Below are positions 1-6,608 of a stretch of DNA of 12,713 bases, one piece after another. The translations under genes were made by a program, and so were the position numbers. Source of the DNA: Bacteroidales bacterium (GTDB lineage: Bacteria > Bacteroidota > Bacteroidia > Bacteroidales > B18-G4); contig JAGLYE010000022.1 of NCBI GenBank assembly GCA_023132505.1, positions 1 to 12,713 of the forward strand, read 5' to 3'. The notes under the pieces were generated by a model, which was given only the letters and a program-made list of their open reading frames with translations, searched no databases and was not told the origin of the DNA. The first letter of the stretch is position 1, and every line of letters begins with the position of its first letter.

Positions 1-760
1 CTATACCTGTTTCCAGCATTTTGTCAAGAATTACATCTGTATTTCCACAAATATGAAGAGTATAAGGCAGATTGGCTTTGTGTGCAACTTCAACAACTCT
101 TTTTTCATAAGGAAGTGCATATTTCACATACATATCAGGTGAGATCATATCAGGACCGGCAGGACTGTCTCCGTTTGAAAGCATATCACAACCTGTTTGC
201 GCCATCAATTTTAGAAATTGAGAAGTTGTTTCGGTACAGTATTCCAGTAATTCAACTATCCTGCCCTCTTCTGCCATCATAAGGTCAAGCATCCAATTCT
301 GTGCTCCGCGCATCATACTTGCAAGCGAAAAAGGAGCCTGATCGCAATTGCCCCGTATATATATTTCATCCTTAAAATACTCCTTCAACAATCGTACAGC
401 TTCCAGCCAAATCAGGATGTATTTATATTGTTCAATCCTGGGTGGTTTTAATGATTTGACATCCTCAAGGTTCTCCAGGCATCCCTGGTGAGTGCGGGCA
501 GGTTGGTCCTCTGGAAAATCAACCGTCACACCAACAGCTCCTGCAAGAGTAACCGTATCAATATCAATCATAATACCATCATACCCGTATTTCTCAACAG
601 AACTAATAAATGAATCGGCAATTACCTGAGGATCATTTCTGAATTGTTTCATTGTTACTCCATGTTCACGAGCTGCCATCATAAAATTGTGAAGCAAAAT
701 GGGTGTAGTGTCTGGTTTTTTATCATTAAGTGCAGCAGATATTCTTTCGTATCCATTCAT
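1..760 (-). CDS. URO-D/MtaA-like protein, partial (C-terminus beyond window)
   Basis: My own reverse-strand translation gives an open frame of 253 codons from ATG at 758-760 to the window edge, beginning MNGYERISAALNDKKPD. The fold-level call is the uroporphyrinogen decarboxylase (URO-D) superfamily, on the branch that includes methylcobamide:CoM methyltransferases (MtaA/CmuA). Seen: the typical start with a short helix and KKPDTTPILL, an internal YDGIMIDIDTVTLAGAVG strand, an IYIRGNCDQAPFSLAS segment, and, near the cut end, LHICGNTDVIL. The His-x-Cys of HICGN matches the first two zinc ligands of MtaA-type proteins; the third Cys would lie outside the window. The arginine-rich N-terminal motif of true HemE is absent, so heme synthesis is unlikely. 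No signal peptide is visible, so it is probably cytoplasmic. It starts 73 nt after the fucosidase stop and may be cotranscribed; a box TACGTTTA (764-771 on minus) sits directly before the ATG. The substrate is unknown. Confidence 0.85.
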   Translation of the reverse strand, partial: MNGYERISAALNDKKPDTTPILLHNFMMAAREHGVTMKQFRNDPQVIADSFISSVEKYGYDGIMIDIDTVTLAGAVGVTVDFPEDQPARTHQGCLENLEDVKSLKPPRIEQYKYILIWLEAVRLLKEYFKDEIYIRGNCDQAPFSLASMMRGAQNWMLDLMMAEEGRIVELLEYCTETTSQFLKLMAQTGCDMLSNGDSPAGPDMISPDMYVKYALPYEKRVVEVAHKANLPYTLHICGNTDVILDKMLETGI

Positions 761-833
761 AATTAAACGTATCAGAATTTAACTTTGTTTAACTTGTAAC
801 TGCTAAAGCTTTATGCGAACGCGGTCAGCGAAG

Positions 834-2306
834 TTAATTATTATTTAACTCAATATTATCCGTTTTGATTTTCACTACCCAGGCATAATTACAAGGCGGT
901 GTTTTTTGGAATTTTTCAGGTATGTGTACAATAAATCCATTTCCAACTTTTTCCCATTTCAACTCTTGATCGGTACCCAGCAAAGTGAGTTGGGCATTTT
1001 TAGCCGGAGTAATTGATGATAAGCATATTTCAGAAGGTATTTCTTTTTCGTTTTCATCAGCAAGGTAGATCGCATAAACTGCACCATCTTTTTGGGTTAG
1101 GCAAACTTTTCCTTCTTTGTATGGAGATATAGCACGTGTTCCGTAAATGGCATCATTATTTATTTTCATCCAATTGCCAATTTCTTCAAACAACTCATAG
1201 GCTCCATCATGCCATTTCCCATCCGGTCCGGGAGCAATATTAAGAAGCAGATTTCCACCTTTAGCAACAATATCAACCAGCATGTGCACAGCTTTTTGCC
1301 CGCTCATATAAGTGGCATCAGGCACCCACGACCAGCCTCCCCCAGCTATAATACATGACTCCCAGGGATACGGAAGCTCTTTTTCAGGAACATGGTTTTC
1401 AGGAGTAAGATAATTTTGATTTTTACCGGGAACAGCACGGTCAACCACAATTAAGCCGGGTTGCTTTGCACGGGCTTTTTCAACTAACTCATCCATGCGG
1501 ATATCCTGATTAATGATACTACTTTTAAGAAATCCGGATTTAGTATCCAATGCCTTTTTGCTATACCATTTGCCGATGTCTTCTTTCGATTCTTTTGCTA
1601 CCCAGCCACCATCAAGCCATAGGATATCTACTTTACCGTAATCAGTCATTAGCTCCATAATTTGCTTGTGGGTAAAGTCAACATACTTCTCCCATTTTTC
1701 AGGATACAATTCAGGGTCATAATTTACATTTCTGTCCCGTGGCGGGAAATAAGGATCCCAGTAATAATTGTTGTGCCAATCGGGTTTTGAAAAGTAGGCA
1801 CCGGCCCACAAACCTTCAGAACGGAAAGCATTAAAAATCTCTTTTGTAATATTTGACTTTGGATTGGTGTGAAATGAGCATCCGGGGTCAGTAACTTTAT
1901 AATCTGTTTGTTTGGTGTCGAACATGGAAAAGCCATCATGATGTTTAGTGGTAAAAACAACATATTTCATCCCGGCATCTTTAGCCGCCTTGGCCCATTT
2001 TTCAGGATTAAAATCTACGGGATTAAAAGTAGTTTTCAGGTTTTCATATTCTTTTTTGTAGGCCGTGTAATCGTCGGATTTGCGCCTGCACCAGCCTTCA
2101 TCCTCAGCACAGATTGACCATGACTCAACAATGCCCCATTGGCTGTATGCTCCCCAGTGCATAAGGAGACCGAATTTCATGTCCTGCCATTGCTCAAGTT
2201 TATCGAGGACCAGCGGATCCGTTTCGGGATAATATTTCTGCTCACCATGCTGCGCAGTAAGAGTGAAAAAGGCAAAAGTAAAAAGGCAGAAGGCAAAAGT
2301 TTTCAT
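834..2306 (-). CDS. Secreted alpha-L-fucosidase, GH29
   Basis: 490-residue glycoside hydrolase family 29 protein, expected to release alpha-L-fucose from glycans by a retaining mechanism. Residues 1-19 are a signal peptide (MKTFAFCLFTFAFFTLTAQ, probable cleavage after TLTA with Gln at +1), so it acts in the periplasm or outside the cell. Family marks in order: KFGLLMHWGAYS near 44-55, the KHHDGF block at 121-126, the nucleophile strand VDILWLDGGW with the likely nucleophile Asp232, PWESC at 314-318 whose Glu is in the usual acid/base region, and GNLLLNIAPGPDG at 351-363. Residues from about 400 onward form a beta-rich C-terminal domain. The length fits GH29. It starts 17 nt after the stop of a second, quite different GH29 gene, so both are likely translated from one message. 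Linkage specificity (alpha-1,2/3/4/6) cannot be read from the sequence. Confidence 0.93.
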   Translation of the reverse strand: MKTFAFCLFTFAFFTLTAQHGEQKYYPETDPLVLDKLEQWQDMKFGLLMHWGAYSQWGIVESWSICAEDEGWCRRKSDDYTAYKKEYENLKTTFNPVDFNPEKWAKAAKDAGMKYVVFTTKHHDGFSMFDTKQTDYKVTDPGCSFHTNPKSNITKEIFNAFRSEGLWAGAYFSKPDWHNNYYWDPYFPPRDRNVNYDPELYPEKWEKYVDFTHKQIMELMTDYGKVDILWLDGGWVAKESKEDIGKWYSKKALDTKSGFLKSSIINQDIRMDELVEKARAKQPGLIVVDRAVPGKNQNYLTPENHVPEKELPYPWESCIIAGGGWSWVPDATYMSGQKAVHMLVDIVAKGGNLLLNIAPGPDGKWHDGAYELFEEIGNWMKINNDAIYGTRAISPYKEGKVCLTQKDGAVYAIYLADENEKEIPSEICLSSITPAKNAQLTLLGTDQELKWEKVGNGFIVHIPEKFQKTPPCNYAWVVKIKTDNIELNNN

Positions 2307-2323
2307 TTCCAGATGTTAAGTTG

Positions 2324-3613
2324 TTAATATAAATCGATTTCACCATCGAGCAGGATTGAAATTACTGTTACCTGGGGGTCGAGCACTTCTTCGGGCACAT
2401 CAATATACAGTATGCCGGGGGTCGAACTCCAGGATTGTTTCATTTTTATGTCGTAATTCAATTTGGTACCATTGCCAACTATCCAAATACGCTTGATCTT
2501 GTTTTTTAATCCCTTTACCATTAACGGGCCGTTTGGATTTCCGTCGAGGAAGAGGTAAAGCGTTTTTTTATCGGCCGAAAGAGCGGTAGGTCCATAAAAA
2601 TAGTCGTGTGGGATCCCGGCAGAAGTTCCATAAATTGCTTCGCTGTGTTTATTGGTCCAGCGCCCAAGCTCCTGCAGGATGTTCACCTGTTCATCCGGAA
2701 TTGTTCCGTCTGCCTTTGGTCCTATATCCAACAAAAGATTACCACCCATACTGATACAGTCTACAAAGATCCTGATGACCTGATTTGGGCTTTTGTAGTT
2801 GAGATCGTTATGCTGATACCCCCATGAATCATTCATGGTCATACAGAGCTCCCAATACTCATCTTCCGGACTTTTGATGGGAAGCCCCTGCTCGGGAGTA
2901 GCATAATCACCATATCCCTGCAGACGTGAATTTATTATTGCATCCGGATTTTTAAGCAGGATGGTTTCCCTGATCAGCGGAGCATCCCATTTTTCTGCAC
3001 TTTGTTCCCAGTCACCATCAAACCACCAGAGGTCAGGATTGTATCGATCAAGGATCTCATTCAGTTGACAAAAATTGAATTCCATGAAATTATTCCAGCG
3101 AAGGGAATCATCCTCATAACGCTTTTCTTTCCGTGTGAAATTAGGGTAATCGGGATGCGACCAGTCCAGTAAGGAGAAATATAATCCGGCCTTCAATCCT
3201 TCATTCCTCAGGGCTTTCATAAAAGGTTTGATAAGGTCTTTTTTAAGGTGGAGCTCATTGCATTTTGTGGGCCAGAGGGCCACTCCATCATGATGCTTGG
3301 AGGTGAGCACTGCATATTTCGCTCCGCTTTCTTTGATCAGTGCAGCCCAATAGTCGGGGTCATATCTTTTTGCCTTGAAACCATCAAGTTGCTTCATATA
3401 ATCTTCATGGGAAATATAGCCGTTAAAGAATGACCAGGATTCATCAATGCCATTCACGGCGTAGATACCCCAATGAATAAATATTCCAAGCCGGGCATCT
3501 GCAAACCATTGCAGTCTTTCGGCCTTTTTATCCGGAGATCCTTGTGATTGCGCAAAAGCAAACGAGGGTAAAAGCAATAAAATGATGAGGGTGATAAATA
3601 AGTATTTTTTCAT
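2324..3613 (-). CDS. Secreted alpha-L-fucosidase, GH29 (second paralogue)
   Basis: 429-residue GH29 enzyme. The ATG at 3611-3613 is chosen because it opens a clear signal peptide (MKKYLFITLIILLLLPSFAFAQ, cleavage after FAFA, Gln at +1). A longer frame from 3775 would add 54 residues lacking export character and overlap ompH. Marks in order: ARLGIFIHWGIYAV at about 40-53, SKHHDGVALW at 105-114, YNPDLWWFDGDW with likely nucleophile Asp199, the block EYWELCMTMNDSWGY at 252-266 that carries a candidate acid/base Glu, and GGNLLLDIGPKADG at 290-303. The C-terminal 90 residues look like a small beta domain. It differs from the neighbouring fucosidase almost everywhere outside the motifs, so it is not a recent duplicate and probably has a different linkage preference. 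Its ATG lies 7 nt after the ompH-like stop, consistent with an operon. Confidence 0.92.
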   Translation of the reverse strand: MKKYLFITLIILLLLPSFAFAQSQGSPDKKAERLQWFADARLGIFIHWGIYAVNGIDESWSFFNGYISHEDYMKQLDGFKAKRYDPDYWAALIKESGAKYAVLTSKHHDGVALWPTKCNELHLKKDLIKPFMKALRNEGLKAGLYFSLLDWSHPDYPNFTRKEKRYEDDSLRWNNFMEFNFCQLNEILDRYNPDLWWFDGDWEQSAEKWDAPLIRETILLKNPDAIINSRLQGYGDYATPEQGLPIKSPEDEYWELCMTMNDSWGYQHNDLNYKSPNQVIRIFVDCISMGGNLLLDIGPKADGTIPDEQVNILQELGRWTNKHSEAIYGTSAGIPHDYFYGPTALSADKKTLYLFLDGNPNGPLMVKGLKNKIKRIWIVGNGTKLNYDIKMKQSWSSTPGILYIDVPEEVLDPQVTVISILLDGEIDLY

Positions 3614-3620
3614 GGCAATA

Positions 3621-4151
3621 TCATTCTTCGGGTTCCACTCCCAGTTTCTCAAGTATCCTGAATGTAAGGTTATCTGCTTCAGGCCCCTTAAGTACAATTG
3701 AGTTCCCGGTACCATCAGCGCTGTTGAAGATGTAAGTATATCCTTCTTCTTCGTAAACTGTATTAACGGCTTCAATGATCTTTGCGGTTATAGGTTCCAG
3801 TTTTTGTGCTGACAGGGCCGAAAGTTTGGCATCGGCATTAGCTGCATCGATCTGGATCTCCTGCTCCAGAGAAACAATCTGGTCGCGCATGCTTGTAAGC
3901 AAGCTTTCAGCGAATCCCTGTTGTTGTTTATCATAATAATCCTCGAGCAGAGATTGATAATACCCTTGCTTGGCAACGATCTGCTCATTAAGAACTTTAC
4001 TGTAATCTTCAATCTCGCGATTCATCTGCTGAGCCTCCGGCAGGCTTCTGAGGATAAACTCAAGGTTGGCATAGCCGATCTTTGTCTGTCCAAATGCCGT
4101 AATGGCGAACAAAAATAATGCAATAAAAAGAGTGTATTTCTTCATGATCAT
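3621..4151 (-). CDS. OmpH/Skp-like periplasmic chaperone
   Basis: 176 residues. A signal peptide covers residues 1-21 (MIMKKYTLFIALFLFAITAFG, then Gln). The mature protein opens with TKIGYANLEFILRSLPEAQ, the standard beginning of the OmpH/Skp family, followed by a charged, Gln-rich helical stretch at about 40-115 that fits the coiled-coil tentacles of Skp. The end (YTYIFNSADGTGNSIVLKGPEADNLTFRIL) is the usual beta/helix closing segment. Family role: holding unfolded outer-membrane proteins in the periplasm on the way to the BAM complex. Bacteroidota often carry skp-like genes next to bamA. Here it instead heads a transcript with two fucosidase genes. Translation could start at Met1 or at Met3 (4143-4145), which does not change the mature protein. 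A TATCTTTG box lies only about 10 nt before Met1, implying a very short leader. Confidence 0.88.
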   Translation of the reverse strand: MIMKKYTLFIALFLFAITAFGQTKIGYANLEFILRSLPEAQQMNREIEDYSKVLNEQIVAKQGYYQSLLEDYYDKQQQGFAESLLTSMRDQIVSLEQEIQIDAANADAKLSALSAQKLEPITAKIIEAVNTVYEEEGYTYIFNSADGTGNSIVLKGPEADNLTFRILEKLGVEPEE

Positions 4152-4161
4152 GGATTTGTTT

Positions 4162-4169
4162 CAAAGATA
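4162..4169 (-). promoter_or_regulatory. Candidate -7 box for the ompH/fucosidase unit
   Basis: The reverse strand reads TATCTTTG, an exact match to the Bacteroidetes -7 consensus TAnnTTTG, 10 nt before Met1 of the ompH-like gene. No TTTG or TTG is visible at the expected -33 distance. Transcription would begin roughly 5 nt downstream, giving a leader of only a few nucleotides to Met1 or about a dozen to Met3. The box match is seen; promoter function is inferred. Confidence 0.45.
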
Positions 4170-4176
4170 GGAATTT

Positions 4177-4236
4177 GGTTGAATTGGTCCGCCACGGCAG
4201 ATCTACGCTTCGCTTCGATTGAATTGGTTGAATTGG
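4177..4236. repeat. Short direct repeat GGTTGAATTGG
   Basis: The 11-mer GGTTGAATTGG occurs at 4177-4187 and again at 4226-4236, and a related GAATTGGT also lies at 4221-4228. Between them is a segment (GCCACGGC, CGCTTCGCTTCG) with small internal repeats. Together with the C-rich array to its right this makes the left half of the divergent spacer repetitive. The function is unknown. Confidence 0.6.
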
Positions 4237-4245
4237 GTAATTGCA

Positions 4246-4356
4246 TCCCCCGTCCCCTGCACCCCGTCCCCCGCCCCTCGTCCCCCGTCCCCGTCCCCGT
4301 CCTTGCACCCTGCCCCCCGTCCCCCGTCCCCGTCCTTGCACCCTGCCCCCTGCACC
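4246..4356. repeat. C-rich degenerate repeat array (G-quadruplex-prone minus strand)
   Basis: About 110 bp consist almost only of C-runs of 3-6 separated by GT, TG, TGCA or TTGCA, with nearly no A and few G. The clearest long repeat is a 23-mer at 4295-4317 and 4328-4350 (starts CCCCGTCCTTGCACC, ends CTGCCCCC), a 33-bp period. On the minus strand this gives many runs of G3-G6 with 2-4 nt loops, such as GGGGACGGGGGACGGGGG, which satisfies the simple G-quadruplex rule several times over. It lies between the divergent ompH-like and DUF4290 genes. The open frames across it are low-complexity artefacts. Whether it is a genome-wide interspersed repeat cannot be told from one copy. Confidence 0.9.
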
Positions 4357-4397
4357 TAATTATTCATAATCCATAACCATAATCAAAATAAATGTTG

Positions 4398-4405
4398 TAT
4401 TTTTG
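4398..4405 (+). promoter_or_regulatory. Candidate -7 box for DUF4290-murA
   Basis: TATTTTTG matches the Bacteroidetes -7 consensus TAnnTTTG. No TTTG stands at the -33 distance, so the match is partial. A start near 4410 would give a leader of about 105 nt before the ATG at 4515, ending in an A/T-rich ribosome-loading region with no strong Shine-Dalgarno sequence. Confidence 0.4.
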
Positions 4406-4514
4406 CAGTTGTATTTAAAACACACCTGATCAATAACTCCTCTTTATCGTTTCATTATTACTTTCGGAAACTAATCAGATAAAAGGAAAAAATTCATAAA
4501 TATTTTTATATCAA

Positions 4515-5147
4515 ATGGAATACAATACCACCCGAAATCACCTGGAAATGCCTGAATATGGCAGGAATGTACAAAAGATGATCCTTTACGCCATAAGCAT
4601 TGAAGACAAGGAAAAGCGTTTGAAAATTGCACATGTGATCGTGAATATCATGGCACAGATGCATCCAAAACTACGAGAAACTGCCGATTATAAGCATAAG
4701 CTCTGGGACCATCTTTGTATAATCTCCGATTGGAAAATTGATATTGACGGGCCATATCCGGTACCTTCTAAAGAAATATTTATATCCAAGCCTCAGCAGG
4801 TGTCTTATTCTGTTGGAAAGATCAAGTATAAGCCTTATGGTAAGAATATAGAGCAACTCATTGAAAAGGCCATTGCTTGTGAGGATGGTCCGGGAAAAGA
4901 TGCCTTTATGAAGTCTATTGCCAACCAACTGAAGAAATCATACCTGAACTGGAACAGAGATTCAGTTAACGATGAACTGATTTTTAAGCACTTTTCAGAT
5001 CTTTCAGAAGGGAAGCTTGTGATTAAAGGCGACTTTAAATTGAACGAAACCAGTGATATCCTTGCCAGGAATAAGAAAAAGAAGTTTAGCGGTAAGCCAA
5101 GGGATAATAATTATAGTCAAAAAAATAAAGGTCGTAAAAACAAATGA
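4515..5147 (+). CDS. DUF4290 family protein
   Basis: 210 residues. It opens MEYNTTRNHLEMPEYGRNVQKM, which I recognise as the start of the Bacteroidota-restricted DUF4290 family, whose function is not known to me. It has no signal peptide or membrane segment, so it should be cytoplasmic. Residues 1-180 appear mostly helical, including IEDKEKRLKIAHVIVNIMAQMHP, and contain an internal YGKNIEQLIEKAIACEDG stretch that echoes the N-terminal YGRNVQKMILYAISIEDK, suggesting an internal duplication. The last 25 residues are strongly basic and disordered (many K, R, N), which would suit nucleic-acid or ribosome contact, but that is a guess. Its TGA overlaps the murA ATG by 4 nt, implying translational coupling. 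Confidence 0.85.
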   Translation: MEYNTTRNHLEMPEYGRNVQKMILYAISIEDKEKRLKIAHVIVNIMAQMHPKLRETADYKHKLWDHLCIISDWKIDIDGPYPVPSKEIFISKPQQVSYSVGKIKYKPYGKNIEQLIEKAIACEDGPGKDAFMKSIANQLKKSYLNWNRDSVNDELIFKHFSDLSEGKLVIKGDFKLNETSDILARNKKKKFSGKPRDNNYSQKNKGRKNK

Positions 5148-6454
5148 GTTCTTTTGAGATCATTGGCGGTAAGAAGCTTAAGGGGGAGATCATCCCTCAG
5201 GGAGCCAAGAATGAGGCCCTTCAGGTTATCAGCGCTGTTTTGCTGACTTCCGAAAAAGTAGAAATGCATAAGGTCCCGGATATCCGGGATGTGAATAAAC
5301 TGATCGGTATCCTCAGGGATCTGGGGGTGAAGGTTGACAAAACCGGGCCTGAATCATATACTTTTCAAGCCGACAATATTAACCTTGAGTACCTTAAGAC
5401 CCCTGAATTTAAGGAAAAAGGGGCTAGCTTGCGCGGATCAATCATGATCATCGGGCCTTTGCTGGCGCGCTTCGGGCAGGCCTTTATGCCCCATCCGGGG
5501 GGTGACAAGATCGGACGCAGGAGACTGGATACGCATTTTATCGGATTGCAAAAACTGGGTGCCGACTTCCGCTATGATGAAAAGGAAAACCTGTACGTTG
5601 TAGATGCTTCTTCACTAAAAGGGTGCCACATGCACCTTGATGAAGCTTCCGTAACAGGAACTGCCAATATTGTTATGACTGCTGTCATGGCTGAAGGGAC
5701 TACAAGCATTTTAAATGCTGCCTGCGAGCCTTATATCTATCAGTTGTGTTCCATGCTGGGAAGCATGGGGGCGAAAATCTCAGGTATTGGCTCCAACTTT
5801 CTTCAGATAGATGGTGTAAATGAGCTGAAGGGTTGCACCCATACCCTCCTCGCTGATATGATCGAAGTTGGCAGTTTTATCGGCCTTGCCGCCATGACAC
5901 AGTCCGAGATAACCATCAAAAACGTGAATTACGATCGCCTGGGGCTTATCCCAACGATATTTGAGCGATTAGGCATTAGCCTTGTAAGAAGGGATGATGA
6001 TATCATTGTGCCGGCACAGAAATCATATGAGATAGAAACCTTTATGGACGGCTCTATACTTACGGTTGCCGATTCACCCTGGCCGGGCTTCACACCTGAC
6101 CTGATCAGCATCGTACTTGTGGTTGCCACACAGGCAAAAGGCAGTGTATTGATCCACCAGAAGATGTTTGAAAGCAGGCTGTTCTTCGTTGATAAACTCA
6201 TCGACATGGGTGCACAAATCATCCTTTGCGATCCACATCGTGCTACCGTGATCGGGCTCAACAGGCAATATCCACTGAAAGGCATATCCATGACATCTCC
6301 TGATATCCGTGCCGGTGTTGCCCTGCTTATTGCAGCCCTTTCAGCCGAAGGCAAAAGCATTATTCATAACATTGAGCAGATCGACAGGGGATACCAGAAT
6401 ATTGATAAACGCCTGCAAGCCCTGGGAGCCGACATCCGCAGGGTAAACCAATGA
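5144..6454 (+). CDS. murA: UDP-N-acetylglucosamine 1-carboxyvinyltransferase
   Basis: 436 residues (E. coli MurA 419). It transfers enolpyruvate from phosphoenolpyruvate to UDP-GlcNAc, the first committed step of peptidoglycan synthesis, in the cytoplasm. Seen: the substrate-binding Lys-Asn pair at 22-23 (GAKNEAL), the loop HPGGDKIGRRRLDTH at 117-131, TGTANIVMTAV at 171-181, the FTPD segment with Asp319 at the general-base position, and SPDIRAGVALLIAAL with Arg389 near the PEP site. The catalytic Cys115 of E. coli MurA (GGCTIG) is replaced by Asp121 (codon GAC, 5504-5506). Asp at this position keeps activity and is the known basis of intrinsic fosfomycin insensitivity in Mycobacterium and Chlamydia MurA. 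The start is fixed by the 4-nt ATGA overlap with the DUF4290 gene. Confidence 0.96.
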   Translation: MSSFEIIGGKKLKGEIIPQGAKNEALQVISAVLLTSEKVEMHKVPDIRDVNKLIGILRDLGVKVDKTGPESYTFQADNINLEYLKTPEFKEKGASLRGSIMIIGPLLARFGQAFMPHPGGDKIGRRRLDTHFIGLQKLGADFRYDEKENLYVVDASSLKGCHMHLDEASVTGTANIVMTAVMAEGTTSILNAACEPYIYQLCSMLGSMGAKISGIGSNFLQIDGVNELKGCTHTLLADMIEVGSFIGLAAMTQSEITIKNVNYDRLGLIPTIFERLGISLVRRDDDIIVPAQKSYEIETFMDGSILTVADSPWPGFTPDLISIVLVVATQAKGSVLIHQKMFESRLFFVDKLIDMGAQIILCDPHRATVIGLNRQYPLKGISMTSPDIRAGVALLIAALSAEGKSIIHNIEQIDRGYQNIDKRLQALGADIRRVNQ

Positions 6455-6520
6455 TACCCTTGAGATTGCATTGGCCATCTGAACAAATTTTCAATTCATC
6501 AAATGAATACAAAACCCACA

Positions 6521-6564
6521 GCAGAACAATTCTGCCAATTTGTCTTAATAATATACATTGGCAG
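6521..6564. repeat. Overlapping inverted repeats upstream of grpE
   Basis: Two perfect dyads share bases. GCAGAA-caa-TTCTGC spans 6521-6535. CTGCCAAT at 6532-6539 pairs with ATTGGCAG at 6557-6564 over a 17-nt loop. Because 6532-6535 belongs to both, the two stems exclude each other in RNA. CTGCCAATTTGTC at 6532-6544 is itself an imperfect dyad (CAA-T-TTG core). A further ATTCAT-caa-ATGAAT lies at 6494-6508. None is followed by a T-run, so they look more like regulatory sites than a murA terminator. Confidence 0.7.
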
Positions 6565-6574
6565 GTAATTTGAT
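6559..6574 (+). promoter_or_regulatory. Candidate sigma-54-like promoter of grpE
   Basis: TGGCAGGTAATTTGAT resembles the sigma-54 consensus TGGCACGnnnnTTGCw, keeping the -24 GG and the TTG of the -12 element, but with A instead of the strongly conserved C at -12. It would start transcription about 24 nt before the grpE ATG. The dyads listed at 6521-6564 lie on or just upstream of it. The -12 mismatch makes this tentative; no good TAnnTTTG box was seen as an alternative. Confidence 0.3.
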
Positions 6575-6608
6575 AATGGCTGATCATTAATATTTATATA
6601 AATAAACG

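Larger units (their letters stand above)
4152..4514. other. 363-bp divergent intergenic region
   Basis: This gene-free stretch separates the minus-strand ompH/fucosidase unit from the plus-strand DUF4290-murA unit. It contains, left to right, the minus-strand -7 box, the GGTTGAATTGG repeats, the C-rich array, and an AT-rich segment (4358-4514) with a plus-strand TATTTTTG box. No convincing tRNA, small gene or riboswitch was seen. Confidence 0.8.

Noticed and set aside
82..282. Small plus-strand gene
   Set aside because: It is the antisense shadow of the URO-D-like gene, whose protein matches a known family over the same stretch.
1..760. hemE (uroporphyrinogen decarboxylase of heme synthesis)
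   Set aside because: The N-terminal arginine motif of HemE is missing and a zinc-ligand-like HICGN motif is present, which points to the methyltransferase-like branch.
3614..3775. Longer N-terminus for the second fucosidase
   Set aside because: It lies inside the ompH-like gene and would bury the obvious signal peptide that begins at 3613.
4060..4341. Open frame of 93 residues rich in Gly and Arg (RGG-like) on the minus strand
   Set aside because: Its GR-rich half is only the translation of the G-rich repeat tract, and the other half runs antisense-frame through the ompH-like gene start.
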